Shown piece by piece: positions 1 through 6,418 of a stretch of 10,125 nucleotides of DNA. The stretch comes from Sulfuricaulis sp049587675. Its GTDB lineage: Bacteria; Pseudomonadota; Gammaproteobacteria; Acidiferrobacterales; Sulfurifustaceae. Under the pieces are notes generated by a model. That model was not told the origin of the DNA. It searched no databases and worked only from the letters and a program-made list of their open reading frames with translations. A program made the position numbers and the translations under genes. Within the stretch, counting starts at the first letter, position 1, and each line of letters begins with the position of its first letter. The stretch spans positions 1 to 10,125 of the forward strand of contig NZ_JBAVEJ010000085.1 of the NCBI RefSeq assembly GCF_049587675.1. Reading direction: 5' to 3'.

Positions 1-784
1 GCGCGGTATAGTGCAGGTGGTGCGGGCCGGCCCAGATGTAGGTGAACGCCAGCGCCCAGAAATGCACCACCGACAGGCGATACGAATACACCGGCCGTTC
101 CGCCTGTTTCGGGATGAAGTAATACATCATGCCGAGGAAACCGGCGGTGAGGAAAAAGCCGACCGCGTTGTGCCCGTACCACCACTGCACCATGGCGTCC
201 TGCACGCCGGCGTAGATCGAATACGACTTGGTCCACGACACCGGGACCGCGAGGTTGTTGAACACGTGCAACACGGCAATGGTGAGGATGAACGCGCCAT
301 AGAACCAGTTGGCGACGTAGATGTGGCTCACCTTGCGTTTGACCAGCGTGCCGAAAAATACGATGGCGTAAGCGACCCAGACCAGCGTGATCAGGATGTC
401 GATCGGCCACTCGAGTTCGGCGTACTCCTTGCTCTGCGTGATACCGAGCGGGAACGAGATGGCCGCCGCGACGATCACCACCTGCCAACCCCAGAACGTG
501 AAGGCCGCGAGTTTGTCGCTGAACAGGCGCACATGGCAGGTGCGCTGCGCGACGTAATACGACGTGGCGAACAGCGCCGAACCGCCGAAGGCAAAAATCA
601 CCGCGTTGGTGTGCAGCGGACGCAGGCGCGAAAACGTCAGCCACGGGATGTCCATGTTGAGCGCCGGCCAGGCCATCTCGGCCGCGATCCACACGCCGAC
701 CAGCATGCCGACAATGCCCCAGATGACGGTCATCACGGCGAACTGCCGTACGACTTTGTAGTTATAGGTTTCAGGCGTAGCCAT
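1..784 (-). CDS. ccoN: cbb3-type cytochrome c oxidase subunit I, CcoN (N-terminal part; runs off the left edge)
   Basis: Catalytic haem-copper subunit of the high-affinity cbb3 terminal oxidase, an inner-membrane enzyme that reduces oxygen to water at low oxygen tension and pumps protons. Reading leftward from ATG at 784 gives 261 residues starting MATPETYNYK, with successive hydrophobic helices. Visible landmarks match the family: RPLHTN with His58 (low-spin haem ligand), WWYGHNAVGF with His205 (CuB ligand), FTYIW with Tyr249 (the Tyr cross-linked to that His), and AGPHHLHYT with His255 and His256 (CuB ligands). The spacing of these residues agrees with that known for the Pseudomonas stutzeri enzyme, shifted by two. 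The rest of ccoN, and probably ccoO and ccoP, should lie to the left. The ribosome binding site is modest (GGGAAAATC before ATG). A candidate FNR-type promoter lies about 170 nt upstream. The long open frame on the opposite strand is a shadow. Confidence 0.96.
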   Translation of the reverse strand, partial: MATPETYNYKVVRQFAVMTVIWGIVGMLVGVWIAAEMAWPALNMDIPWLTFSRLRPLHTNAVIFAFGGSALFATSYYVAQRTCHVRLFSDKLAAFTFWGWQVVIVAAAISFPLGITQSKEYAELEWPIDILITLVWVAYAIVFFGTLVKRKVSHIYVANWFYGAFILTIAVLHVFNNLAVPVSWTKSYSIYAGVQDAMVQWWYGHNAVGFFLTAGFLGMMYYFIPKQAERPVYSYRLSVVHFWALAFTYIWAGPHHLHYTA

Positions 785-825
785 GATTTTCCCGCTGTTT
801 AGTTCAGTCCGAGGGCGCAGTACAT

Positions 826-859
826 AACTCCCCTCTCCCACGCGTGGGAGAGGGGAGTT
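826..859. repeat. Perfect 34-bp palindrome in the ccoN leader
   Basis: Two 17-base arms (left arm AACTCCCCTCTCCCACG) meet with no spacer, so RNA from either strand would fold into a very stable hairpin. It lies about 40 nt upstream of the ccoN start and downstream of the candidate promoter, so it would be in the 5' leader of the ccoN mRNA. On the ccoN strand no T-run follows, so it is a poor intrinsic terminator in that direction. On the plus strand a moderate T-rich tract follows, but no plus-strand gene precedes it. The CTCCCCTCTCCC arm resembles the ends of the hairpin element inside ccoI, suggesting one repeat family. Confidence 0.8.
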
Positions 860-951
860 TTGCTTGTGTTCGTTGCCTTGCCCAGCGACCCAGTCTTCAT
901 AATGCAAAAAATCTCATGGCCGGCGAACGTGGCGTGTTCCTGTTTAAGAAA

Positions 952-1001
952 GAACCGAACTATAGCCAAAAAGCTACGAGCAACCTATTGACCCAGGTCA
1001 A
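952..1001 (-). promoter_or_regulatory. Candidate FNR/ANR-dependent class II promoter for ccoN
   Basis: A perfect two-fold symmetric box TTGACCCAGGTCAA (988-1001) matches the FNR/ANR/DNR consensus TTGAT-N4-ATCAA, with C/G at the fifth position of each half. On the ccoN strand it is followed by TATAGT (964-959), a good -10 hexamer. If transcription starts near 952-953, the box is centred at about -41.5 to -42.5, the spacing typical of class II FNR activation, and no good -35 hexamer is needed. cbb3 operons are well known FNR-family targets, so site and context agree. It starts 16 bp after the end of the Yip1-family gene. Which regulator of the family binds cannot be told from the sequence. Confidence 0.72.
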
Positions 1002-1016
1002 ACTCCAGACCCAGCA

Positions 1017-1619
1017 CTAACTGGCGAAGACCGGCCCCACGCCGATATCCCAGAGAATAAGCGTCACCACCAGCACCACCAGCCCCGCCACCAGCCCGAC
1101 CACGAGCACGGCGGTGGAAAACAGAAAACCGCGCTCTGCCGTAATTCCCATAACGATCGGTACGCCGCTATAAAGCAGGTACACGGTGTACGCCAGCACC
1201 GGCAGGCCGATCAGCAGATTCAGCCATAGCATCGGATAAAGCAGCATGATGCCGGAAAGAAACAGCGGCGTTGCCGTATAGGCCGCCAGCGCAATGCACT
1301 GGGACAATGTCTGTTTGCTGCCGTAGGTCTGGCCCATCCAGTGAATCAGCTTGCCGATGGTGAACACCGCCACCAGGATCGTGAGGTAAGACAGGATGGC
1401 GATCGTGATCGCGCTTTCGGGCGTGAGCGTATGTACTTCGCGTGAAACCACCTGCCAGCCGACCTGGGTGGTGCCGATGTATCCGGCGATGGGAGGAATG
1501 GCGGCCAGCAACAGAACGTGAGAACAGAAGCATTTGCCGATCGTGCAGTTTTCCTTCCGTATCGTTTTCCATTCTTCTTCCGGATGGAACAACATTCCCC
1601 ACACGTGGCTCAAGATCAT
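1017..1619 (-). CDS. Yip1-family (YIP1 domain) integral membrane protein
   Basis: A 200-residue polytopic membrane protein, probably in the inner membrane, function unknown. It starts MILSHVWGMLFHPEEEW: a short amphipathic N-terminus followed by about five hydrophobic segments near residues 28-50, 68-92, 107-129, 130-152 and 164-190. The N-terminal pattern (F-x-P-x-x-E-W) and the AYTATPLFLSGI segment resemble the Yip1 domain family found in many gammaproteobacteria. The ATG at 1619 is chosen because GGGAG lies 7 nt upstream; a TTG at 1658 would add 13 residues but lacks such a site. It reads toward ccoN, but the candidate ccoN promoter lies between them, so co-transcription is not required. 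No clear intrinsic terminator follows it. Its place between ccoN and ccoI may be chance; no role in oxidase biogenesis is shown by the sequence. Confidence 0.8.
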   Translation of the reverse strand: MILSHVWGMLFHPEEEWKTIRKENCTIGKCFCSHVLLLAAIPPIAGYIGTTQVGWQVVSREVHTLTPESAITIAILSYLTILVAVFTIGKLIHWMGQTYGSKQTLSQCIALAAYTATPLFLSGIMLLYPMLWLNLLIGLPVLAYTVYLLYSGVPIVMGITAERGFLFSTAVLVVGLVAGLVVLVVTLILWDIGVGPVFAS

Positions 1620-1727
1620 GCTTTTTCTCCCACCCGCCGATATTGATTTCGCGGCCAAGTTTCCTGCAAACCGCCGTGAACGTCAACGACGGCGGCCATC
1701 GAAAAACGTAGTGTTCCAGTAAACTAA

Positions 1728-1857
1728 GGAACCTCTGATTAATTCCTCCGTTCGTGGTGAGCCTGTCGAACCATGAACGGAGGACGCCGTGGAATCAGCA
1801 AGTTGCGCCTATCGCCTTTCGACAAGCTCAGGGCGAACGAAATTAATCAGAGGTTCC
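1728..1857. mobile_element. 130-bp nested inverted-repeat element (MITE-like, no coding capacity)
   Basis: The ends are perfect 17-bp terminal inverted repeats, GGAACCTCTGATTAATT at 1728-1744 and its complement at 1841-1857. Inside is a second, imperfect inverted pair: CGTTCGTGGTGAGCCTGTCG (from 1749) and the complement of CGACAAGCTCAGGGCGAACG (ending at 1838). The left inner half also forms its own hairpin, about 12 bp with a G-T wobble, at 1747-1781. There is no open frame of note and no obvious target-site duplication. It fills most of the divergent space between the Yip1-family gene and ccoI, so it could move promoters or supply structure to either transcript. Sequences like the inner core are dispersed repeats in many beta- and gammaproteobacterial genomes (recalled, not searched). 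Confidence 0.8.
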
Positions 1858-1932
1858 CGAAACCGCATTACCCTTGACCCGTGCGAGTTCTCGCCGGCAC
1901 CATGAACACGCATCGCGCCGTCGCGGGAATCG

Positions 1933-1940
1933 TATAGAAT
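1933..1940 (+). promoter_or_regulatory. Possible -10 element for ccoI
   Basis: TATAGAAT lies 35 bp upstream of the ccoI ATG. No convincing -35 hexamer sits 16-18 bp before it; a TTGACC at 1874-1879 is too far away. A small palindrome AGAATGATTCT (1936-1946) overlaps it and could be an operator, but it is short enough to be chance. Confidence 0.3.
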
Positions 1941-1974
1941 GATTCTGCCTGAATCGGGCATTTAGTCGACCACC

Positions 1975-4671
1975 ATGTCCATCCCTGTCGCCCTGTCGTC
2001 CTCCGCAGAAAAAGCCGCCACGGTGGCCTGCTTTCACTGCGGCCTGCCGGTGCCGGAGAGCCTGGACATTGCCGTGAACATCGACGGCGTGCGCCAGCCG
2101 ATGTGCTGCCGTGGTTGCGAGGCCGTGGCGCGGGCGATCGTCGACGGCGGCCTGGGAAATTATTACAAGTTCCGCACCGCGCAGGCGCCCACGGCGCGCG
2201 AGATCGTGCCGGAATTCCTGCGCCAGACCGCCATCTACGATCACCCGGAAGTGCAGAAAAGTTTTGTCCGCGTCGAAGACGAACACGTGCGCGAGGCCGC
2301 GCTGATTCTCGAAGGCATCACCTGCGCCGCCTGCGTGTGGCTCAACGAACGCCACCTCGCGCGCCTGCCCGGCGTGCTCGCGGTGCACATCAACTACGCC
2401 ACGCAGCGCGCGCGCGTGACATGGGATGACCGCCGCATTCACCTGAGCGATATCCTGCAGGCGGTCAGCCGCATCGGGTATCTCGCGCACCCGTTCGATC
2501 CCGGTCGACATCAACAACGGCTGGAACACGAGCGCAAACAATTGCTGCGCCGGTTGGGCGTGGCCGGCGTCATGACCATGCAGGTGATGATCCTGGCCGA
2601 GGCGCTGTATGTCGGCGGATGGGTGGAAACCGAAGCGCACTATCGCGGTTTTTTCCAATGGGTCAGCCTGCTGCTGACGCTGCCGGTGCTGCTGTATTCG
2701 GCGCAGCCTTTTTTCGCTTCGGCCTGGCGCGATCTGACGCACGCGCAGGCGGGCATGGACGTGCCGGTTTCGTTCGGCATTCTCACCGCTTTCATTGCCA
2801 GCGTCTGGGTCACCGTAACCGGTCAGGGTACGGTCTATTACGACTCGGTCACGATGTTCGTGTTCTTTCTGCTGAGCGGAAGGTATTTCGAAGCCGCGGC
2901 GCGCAAGCGCGCCACGGAAGCCTCTGAAGCGCTGGTGCGGGCCACGCCGGCTAGCGCCACGCGTCTTATCTACTCCCTCTCCCCCGCCACTAGCGGGGGA
3001 AGTGAGGCGGAAACGGGAAAAGGTCCAGCGGACCTTTTCCCCGCCGAACGGGCGCAGATGATTCTTCTGCGCCCCGGCGGGAACAACAGGGGTGAGGGGG
3101 ACGACGCGAAAAGCTCCCCTCTCCTTAACCCTCTCCCCGCAAGCGGGGAGAGGGAAAAATATATTGTGACCGAAGAAACCGTGGCCGCCGCGGAATTGCG
3201 TCCGGGCGACCGGGTGCGCATCCGTCCCGGCGAGCACATCCCGGCCGACGGCATCGTGCTGGAGGGCCAATCGAGCGTGAACGAATCGCTGCTCACCGGC
3301 GAAAGCCTGCCGGTGGTCAAAGCGCCGGGACAGAAACTGATCGGGGGATCGATCAACATCGAAAGTCCGCTGGTGGCCCGGGTTGAAAAAACCGGGCCGG
3401 ACACGGTGCTCTCGTCCATCCTGCGGTTGCTGGATCGCGCCAGCTCGGAAAAGCCGCGCGTGGCGCAACTGGCCGACCGGGTCGCCGGCGGGTTCGTGAT
3501 CGCGGTGCTGCTGCTCGCGGGCCTCGTGGCGCTTTACTGGTGGCAACAGAATTCACCGCTGTGGCTACCCGCCACCATCGCCGTGCTGGTGATTACCTGT
3601 CCCTGCGCGCTGTCGCTCGCCACGCCCGCCGCCATCACCGCCGCCACCGGACAGCTCACGCGCCTCGGCCTGCTGGTGACCCGCGGGCATGCGCTGGAGA
3701 CGCTCGCCCGCGCCACCCATTTCATTTTCGACAAGACCGGCACGCTCACGCGCGGCCGGCTGCGGCTGCTGGAAACCCGGACTCTTTCTCAACTGACCGG
3801 CACGGAATGTCTGCGCTGGGCGGGCGCCCTCGAACGCCACTCCGAGCATCCGATCGCGCGCGCACTGATCGAGGCGACCGAACCCGGCGGACCGGGAGCC
3901 ACGGAAGTGGTCAACACCCCCGGCGCCGGTCTGCGCGGCGTGATCGATGGCCAGATATTTTTTCTGGGTACTCCGGCTTACATCGAGGAACAGACCGGTC
4001 GCGCCGCGGATCCTGGAATGCTCCAGGAACTCCGGCGGCGCGGCGATACCGTGGTGCTGCTCGCGGGGCACGAAACCCTGCATGCCGCCTTTGTGCTCAG
4101 TGACGAGCTGCGGCCCGGCGCGCGCGAGCTGATCAATGAGCTCAAGCGCCAGGGCAAGTCGGTCATGCTGCTCACCGGCGATCATGAAACAGCTGCGCGG
4201 CGCGTGTCCGACAGTCTGGGGATTGAAGATCTGGCCTGGGATCTGCGGCCTGCTGACAAACTCGAGCGGGTCAGGGCCTTGCAACAACGTGGCGCCGTGG
4301 TCGCCATGGTCGGTGACGGCGTGAATGACGCTCCGGTATTGGCGGCGGCCCAGGTCTCCATCGCCATGGGCGGCGGCACGGCGGTCGCGGCCGCCAACGC
4401 CGACATGATTCTGCTGTCGCAGCAATTACCGCACTTGGCCGACGGGCTGATCGTGGCGCAGCGCACACTCGCCATCATCCGCCAGAATCTGGTCTGGGCG
4501 CTGGTTTACAACCTGCTGGCCATTCCCGCCGCCGCGTCCGGCCATGTCACGCCGTGGATGGCGGCGCTCGGGATGTCGGTCAGTTCCCTGCTGGTGGTGG
4601 CAAATGCCCTGCGTCTTACCCGTCAATCGCCCCGGGAGTTGACGGTTCCCGTGGCCGCGGTTCCGGGCTAG
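1975..4671 (+). CDS. ccoI: Cu(I)-exporting P1B-type ATPase of the CcoI/FixI/CopA2 class, with an in-frame palindromic insertion
   Basis: An inner-membrane heavy-metal ATPase (898 residues) that moves Cu(I) out of the cytoplasm to supply the CuB centre of cbb3 oxidase. Order: N-terminal Cys-rich domain (CFHC 19-22, CCRGC 44-48); HMA domain with CAAC (117-120); about eight membrane helices; actuator motif TGES (441-444); CPC (542-544) in the transport helix; DKTGT with phosphorylated Asp586; HP (625-626); GDGVNDAP (780-787). YN (845-846) and MSVSS (867-871) in the last helices are the Cu(I)-selectivity signature. The start is fixed by an in-frame TAG 9 nt upstream, although no good ribosome binding site is seen. 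Residues 333-395 are absent from the usual domain plan and are encoded by a hairpin-rich repeat; without them the protein is about 835 residues, normal for the class. ccoS follows after 4 nt. Confidence 0.95.
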   Translation: MSIPVALSSSAEKAATVACFHCGLPVPESLDIAVNIDGVRQPMCCRGCEAVARAIVDGGLGNYYKFRTAQAPTAREIVPEFLRQTAIYDHPEVQKSFVRVEDEHVREAALILEGITCAACVWLNERHLARLPGVLAVHINYATQRARVTWDDRRIHLSDILQAVSRIGYLAHPFDPGRHQQRLEHERKQLLRRLGVAGVMTMQVMILAEALYVGGWVETEAHYRGFFQWVSLLLTLPVLLYSAQPFFASAWRDLTHAQAGMDVPVSFGILTAFIASVWVTVTGQGTVYYDSVTMFVFFLLSGRYFEAAARKRATEASEALVRATPASATRLIYSLSPATSGGSEAETGKGPADLFPAERAQMILLRPGGNNRGEGDDAKSSPLLNPLPASGEREKYIVTEETVAAAELRPGDRVRIRPGEHIPADGIVLEGQSSVNESLLTGESLPVVKAPGQKLIGGSINIESPLVARVEKTGPDTVLSSILRLLDRASSEKPRVAQLADRVAGGFVIAVLLLAGLVALYWWQQNSPLWLPATIAVLVITCPCALSLATPAAITAATGQLTRLGLLVTRGHALETLARATHFIFDKTGTLTRGRLRLLETRTLSQLTGTECLRWAGALERHSEHPIARALIEATEPGGPGATEVVNTPGAGLRGVIDGQIFFLGTPAYIEEQTGRAADPGMLQELRRRGDTVVLLAGHETLHAAFVLSDELRPGARELINELKRQGKSVMLLTGDHETAARRVSDSLGIEDLAWDLRPADKLERVRALQQRGAVVAMVGDGVNDAPVLAAAQVSIAMGGGTAVAAANADMILLSQQLPHLADGLIVAQRTLAIIRQNLVWALVYNLLAIPAAASGHVTPWMAALGMSVSSLLVVANALRLTRQSPRELTVPVAAVPG
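2971..3161. mobile_element. Palindromic repeat element embedded in frame within ccoI
   Basis: About 189 bp made of four hairpins: 2980-3000 (8-bp stem), 3015-3041 (12-bp perfect stem, loop AGC), 3040-3081 (7-bp outer and 9-bp inner stems), and 3129-3154 (12-bp perfect stem, loop AA). The two ends are inverted relatives of TCCCTCTCCCC. TA occurs at 2971-2972 and again at 3160-3161, fitting duplication of a TA target. Removing one TA plus the element deletes exactly 189 nt (63 codons) and rejoins the frame as ...ATRLIYIVTEE..., a natural link between helix M2 and the actuator domain. The inserted frame has no stop codon and reads as low-complexity Gly/Ser/Pro/Glu-rich peptide, unlike its surroundings. 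Confidence 0.75.
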
Positions 4672-4675
4672 ACCC

Positions 4676-4900
4676 ATGGAGATTCTTTATCTTCTCGTTC
4701 CGCTGGCAGTGATTTTCGCCGGGGTGATCATCTGGGCGTTTCTGTGGTCCATCCGCTCCGGGCAGTTCGACGACCTGGAAGGACCGGCACACCGGATACT
4801 GATGGACGAGGACGAACCGCCCCGCCACCAGCCGGACCATCCCCCCGGACCGAAAAAGCCGCCTCGCCGCCGCGGGAAGCACGGCCGCGGCGCGCGTTGA
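4676..4900 (+). CDS. ccoS: cbb3-type cytochrome oxidase assembly protein CcoS
   Basis: A 74-residue single-pass inner-membrane protein needed to make an active cbb3 oxidase with its haem and copper cofactors. One N-terminal membrane segment (about residues 4-25, LYLLVPLAVIFAGVIIWAFL) is followed by the family signature SGQFDDLEGPAHRILMDED. The rest is a Pro/Arg/Lys-rich tail, probably disordered and in the cytoplasm. It starts 4 nt after the ccoI stop, so the two are very likely one transcript with coupled translation; ccoI-ccoS adjacency is the usual arrangement. The tail after the conserved block is somewhat longer and more basic than the minimal family form. No intrinsic terminator is obvious after it. 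Confidence 0.93.
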   Translation: MEILYLLVPLAVIFAGVIIWAFLWSIRSGQFDDLEGPAHRILMDEDEPPRHQPDHPPGPKKPPRRRGKHGRGAR

Positions 4901-5100
4901 GCCGGTAGAGCTTTCCGGCGCGCTGGAATAAACTTAGGGCGCCCTGTAGCCGGAGAAGTGCGGGATGGATGCCGTGTCCACGGACCGAAGAATGGAAAGA
5001 TCATAAGTGCCAACAAGCACATCTTCCTCAAATGACAAAACGAACAAAGCAGGACAACAATAACGTGCACCACCCGTGACCCCACCTTCAAGGAGAGACC

Positions 5101-5814
5101 ATGCGCAAGATCATGCTGCTTAACGCCAAAGGCGGCTGCGGGAAGAGCACGCTCGCGACCAATCTCGCGAGTTATTACGCCTCACAGGGTAAATCGGTGG
5201 TGATCGCGGACTTCGACCGGCAGGGATCGAGCATGGAATGGCTCGAGCAGCGTCCGCAGGACCGTCCGCCGATTCGCGGCATCGCCGCGTGGCGCGACCC
5301 GGTGCGGGTGCCGCGTTCCACGGATTACGTCATAATGGATGTACCGGCGGGCGCCCACGGCGCGGACCTGACGGCGCTGGTGCGGCGCGCGCAGACGGTG
5401 ATCATCCCGGTGTTGCCGTCGCCGACCGACATCCGCGCCGCGGCGCATTTCATACACGAGGCATTGCTGGTCGGGAAAATCGTGCGGGACGAGACGCGTC
5501 TCGCGGTGGTCGCCAACCGCGTGCGCGAAAACACCTCGATCCAGAACACCATGGAAAGCGTGCTGAACAGAATGAGCATTTCCTACAGCACACTCAACAC
5601 CCAGATCTATCACAACCTCGAGCGGTTTCTGTCGCGCCTGCGGATTCCGTTCATCGCCACCCTGCGCGAGAGCCAGAACTATCTGGTGGCGGACGCACGC
5701 GGGCTGGGGATTTTCGACCTCAACCGCTCGCAAGTCACGCGCGATACCGAGCAGTGGGAACCGCTGCTCAAATGGCTGGAAAGCAAACGCAGCATTCCTG
5801 AATCGCTAAATTAA
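5101..5814 (+). CDS. ParA/MinD-family partitioning-type ATPase (stand-alone)
   Basis: A 237-residue cytoplasmic P-loop ATPase of the ParA/MinD class. The deviant Walker A motif KGGCGKST (10-17) has the signature lysine Lys10, then ADFDRQGS (36-43, the A' motif) and YVIMDVPAGA (76-85, Walker B with Asp80). It lacks the N-terminal DNA-binding extension of plasmid type Ia ParA, and no ParB-like gene lies beside it in the window. It is therefore an orphan ParA of unknown cargo; relatives of this type position chromosomes, plasmids, chemoreceptor arrays, flagella or other complexes. Translation start is well supported by AAGGAGA 5 nt before the ATG. It has a 200-bp upstream gap and its own likely transcription unit, so a link with the cco genes is not implied. 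Confidence 0.88.
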   Translation: MRKIMLLNAKGGCGKSTLATNLASYYASQGKSVVIADFDRQGSSMEWLEQRPQDRPPIRGIAAWRDPVRVPRSTDYVIMDVPAGAHGADLTALVRRAQTVIIPVLPSPTDIRAAAHFIHEALLVGKIVRDETRLAVVANRVRENTSIQNTMESVLNRMSISYSTLNTQIYHNLERFLSRLRIPFIATLRESQNYLVADARGLGIFDLNRSQVTRDTEQWEPLLKWLESKRSIPESLN

Positions 5815-6220
5815 GCTGCTGGCGTCTGACGGCCGGGCAAGACACCCACGGGGCGGACAAGCTGTAACGGTCGCCCCTTCCCAATCGACGAACACGACTC
5901 AGTGCCGCGCGCGCTCGCGCCGGCGGGCAAGGCGGGTCAACACATTTGATTTAGCCTTATTGCTCCGTATTAGCCGAGTACGTTCGGCGCCGCGAGCGAC
6001 TCGCCACGGTCGCATCCCCATCGCTGTCGCGTGTGGGGGGCGCGCCAAGCGTGGCCCGAGGGACCCGCGAAGCGGGATCGGGCAGCGCGGCCAGCGCCGC
6101 GACCGCACTGTACGCCACATCCCACTCAGGGTCGCATCCTCAGTATCGTGGAGCCCGACTCCTCAGCGCTGTGCGGTCGCCCTGCTCCCTGCTCGCGCTC
6201 GCCCCGGCACCCTGACTGGC
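5815..6220. other. GC-rich intergenic stretch with no convincing gene
   Basis: About 400 bp between the ParA gene and the small leftward gene. No open frame has a good start and ribosome binding site. The 10-mer GGTCGCATCC occurs twice, about 120 bp apart (6008-6017 and 6130-6139). On the minus strand an open frame without ATG (6139 down to 5957) reads DPEWDVAYSAVAALAALPDP, which looks loosely like one HEAT-type helical repeat, so a decayed gene is possible. A weak hairpin near 5851-5877 could end the ParA transcript but lacks a T-run. I recognise nothing else. Confidence 0.5.
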
Positions 6221-6418
6221 TTAAACCGGGTTATTAAGATTCGTGGTGAAGTCCTCGCTCGGATGCTCGGTCTGGATCTCCAGGTACGCTTTTTTGTTGT
6301 CCTCGTTCTCAAAAAAGATTTTGAGAGCGTTTTCCCCTTTTCCCTCGATGACGAAAGGACGTCCTTCGGGATTCTTGACGTCGGCTCCGGAGATGGGATC
6401 GGTTGTCGAAATACGCAT
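6221..6418 (-). CDS. Small acidic protein of unknown function (65 residues)
   Basis: I do not recognise a family. The protein (starting MRISTTDPISGADVKNPEG) is hydrophilic and acidic (12 Asp/Glu against 7 Lys/Arg), without Cys, signal peptide or membrane segment, so it is probably a soluble cytoplasmic protein. The middle, FVIEGKGENALKIFFEN, alternates polar and hydrophobic residues and could form a small beta-rich fold. The gene is supported by an excellent ribosome binding site on the minus strand (AAAGGAG, 6 nt, ATG), by base use that is less GC-rich than the shadow frames around it, and by its place opposite a divergent gene. It is divergent from the diguanylate cyclase gene, with about 215 bp between starts, so shared regulation is conceivable. 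No clear terminator follows it. Confidence 0.7.
   Translation of the reverse strand: MRISTTDPISGADVKNPEGRPFVIEGKGENALKIFFENEDNKKAYLEIQTEHPSEDFTTNLNNPV

Noticed and set aside
11..802. Long plus-strand open frame of 263 codons
   Set aside because: It is the antisense shadow of ccoN. The minus-strand reading has all haem and copper ligands, while this frame is Arg/His/Asp-rich and unlike any protein.
1671..1695. Small inverted repeat CCGCCGT / ACGGCGG upstream of the Yip1-family gene
   Set aside because: Only a 7-bp GC-rich stem with an 11-base loop and no T-run; expected by chance at this base composition.
2980..3154. Could the hairpin set in ccoI be a CRISPR, attC or terminator cluster?
   Set aside because: The stems differ in sequence from each other, there are no regular spacers, no integron core sites, and no T-runs. 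It lies within an intact open frame with conserved ATPase motifs on both sides.
1843..3546. Minus-strand open frame of 567 codons opposite ccoI
   Set aside because: Shadow of a GC-rich gene. It crosses the ccoI promoter region and has no domain character.
4901..5100. Terminator after ccoS
   Set aside because: Only short GGCGC/GCGCC complementarity around 4915-4945 with no T-run; too weak to call.
5899..6120. Minus-strand 73-codon Arg-rich frame
   Set aside because: Very Arg-rich composition, no ribosome binding site, and no family resemblance; typical of a chance frame in GC-rich DNA.
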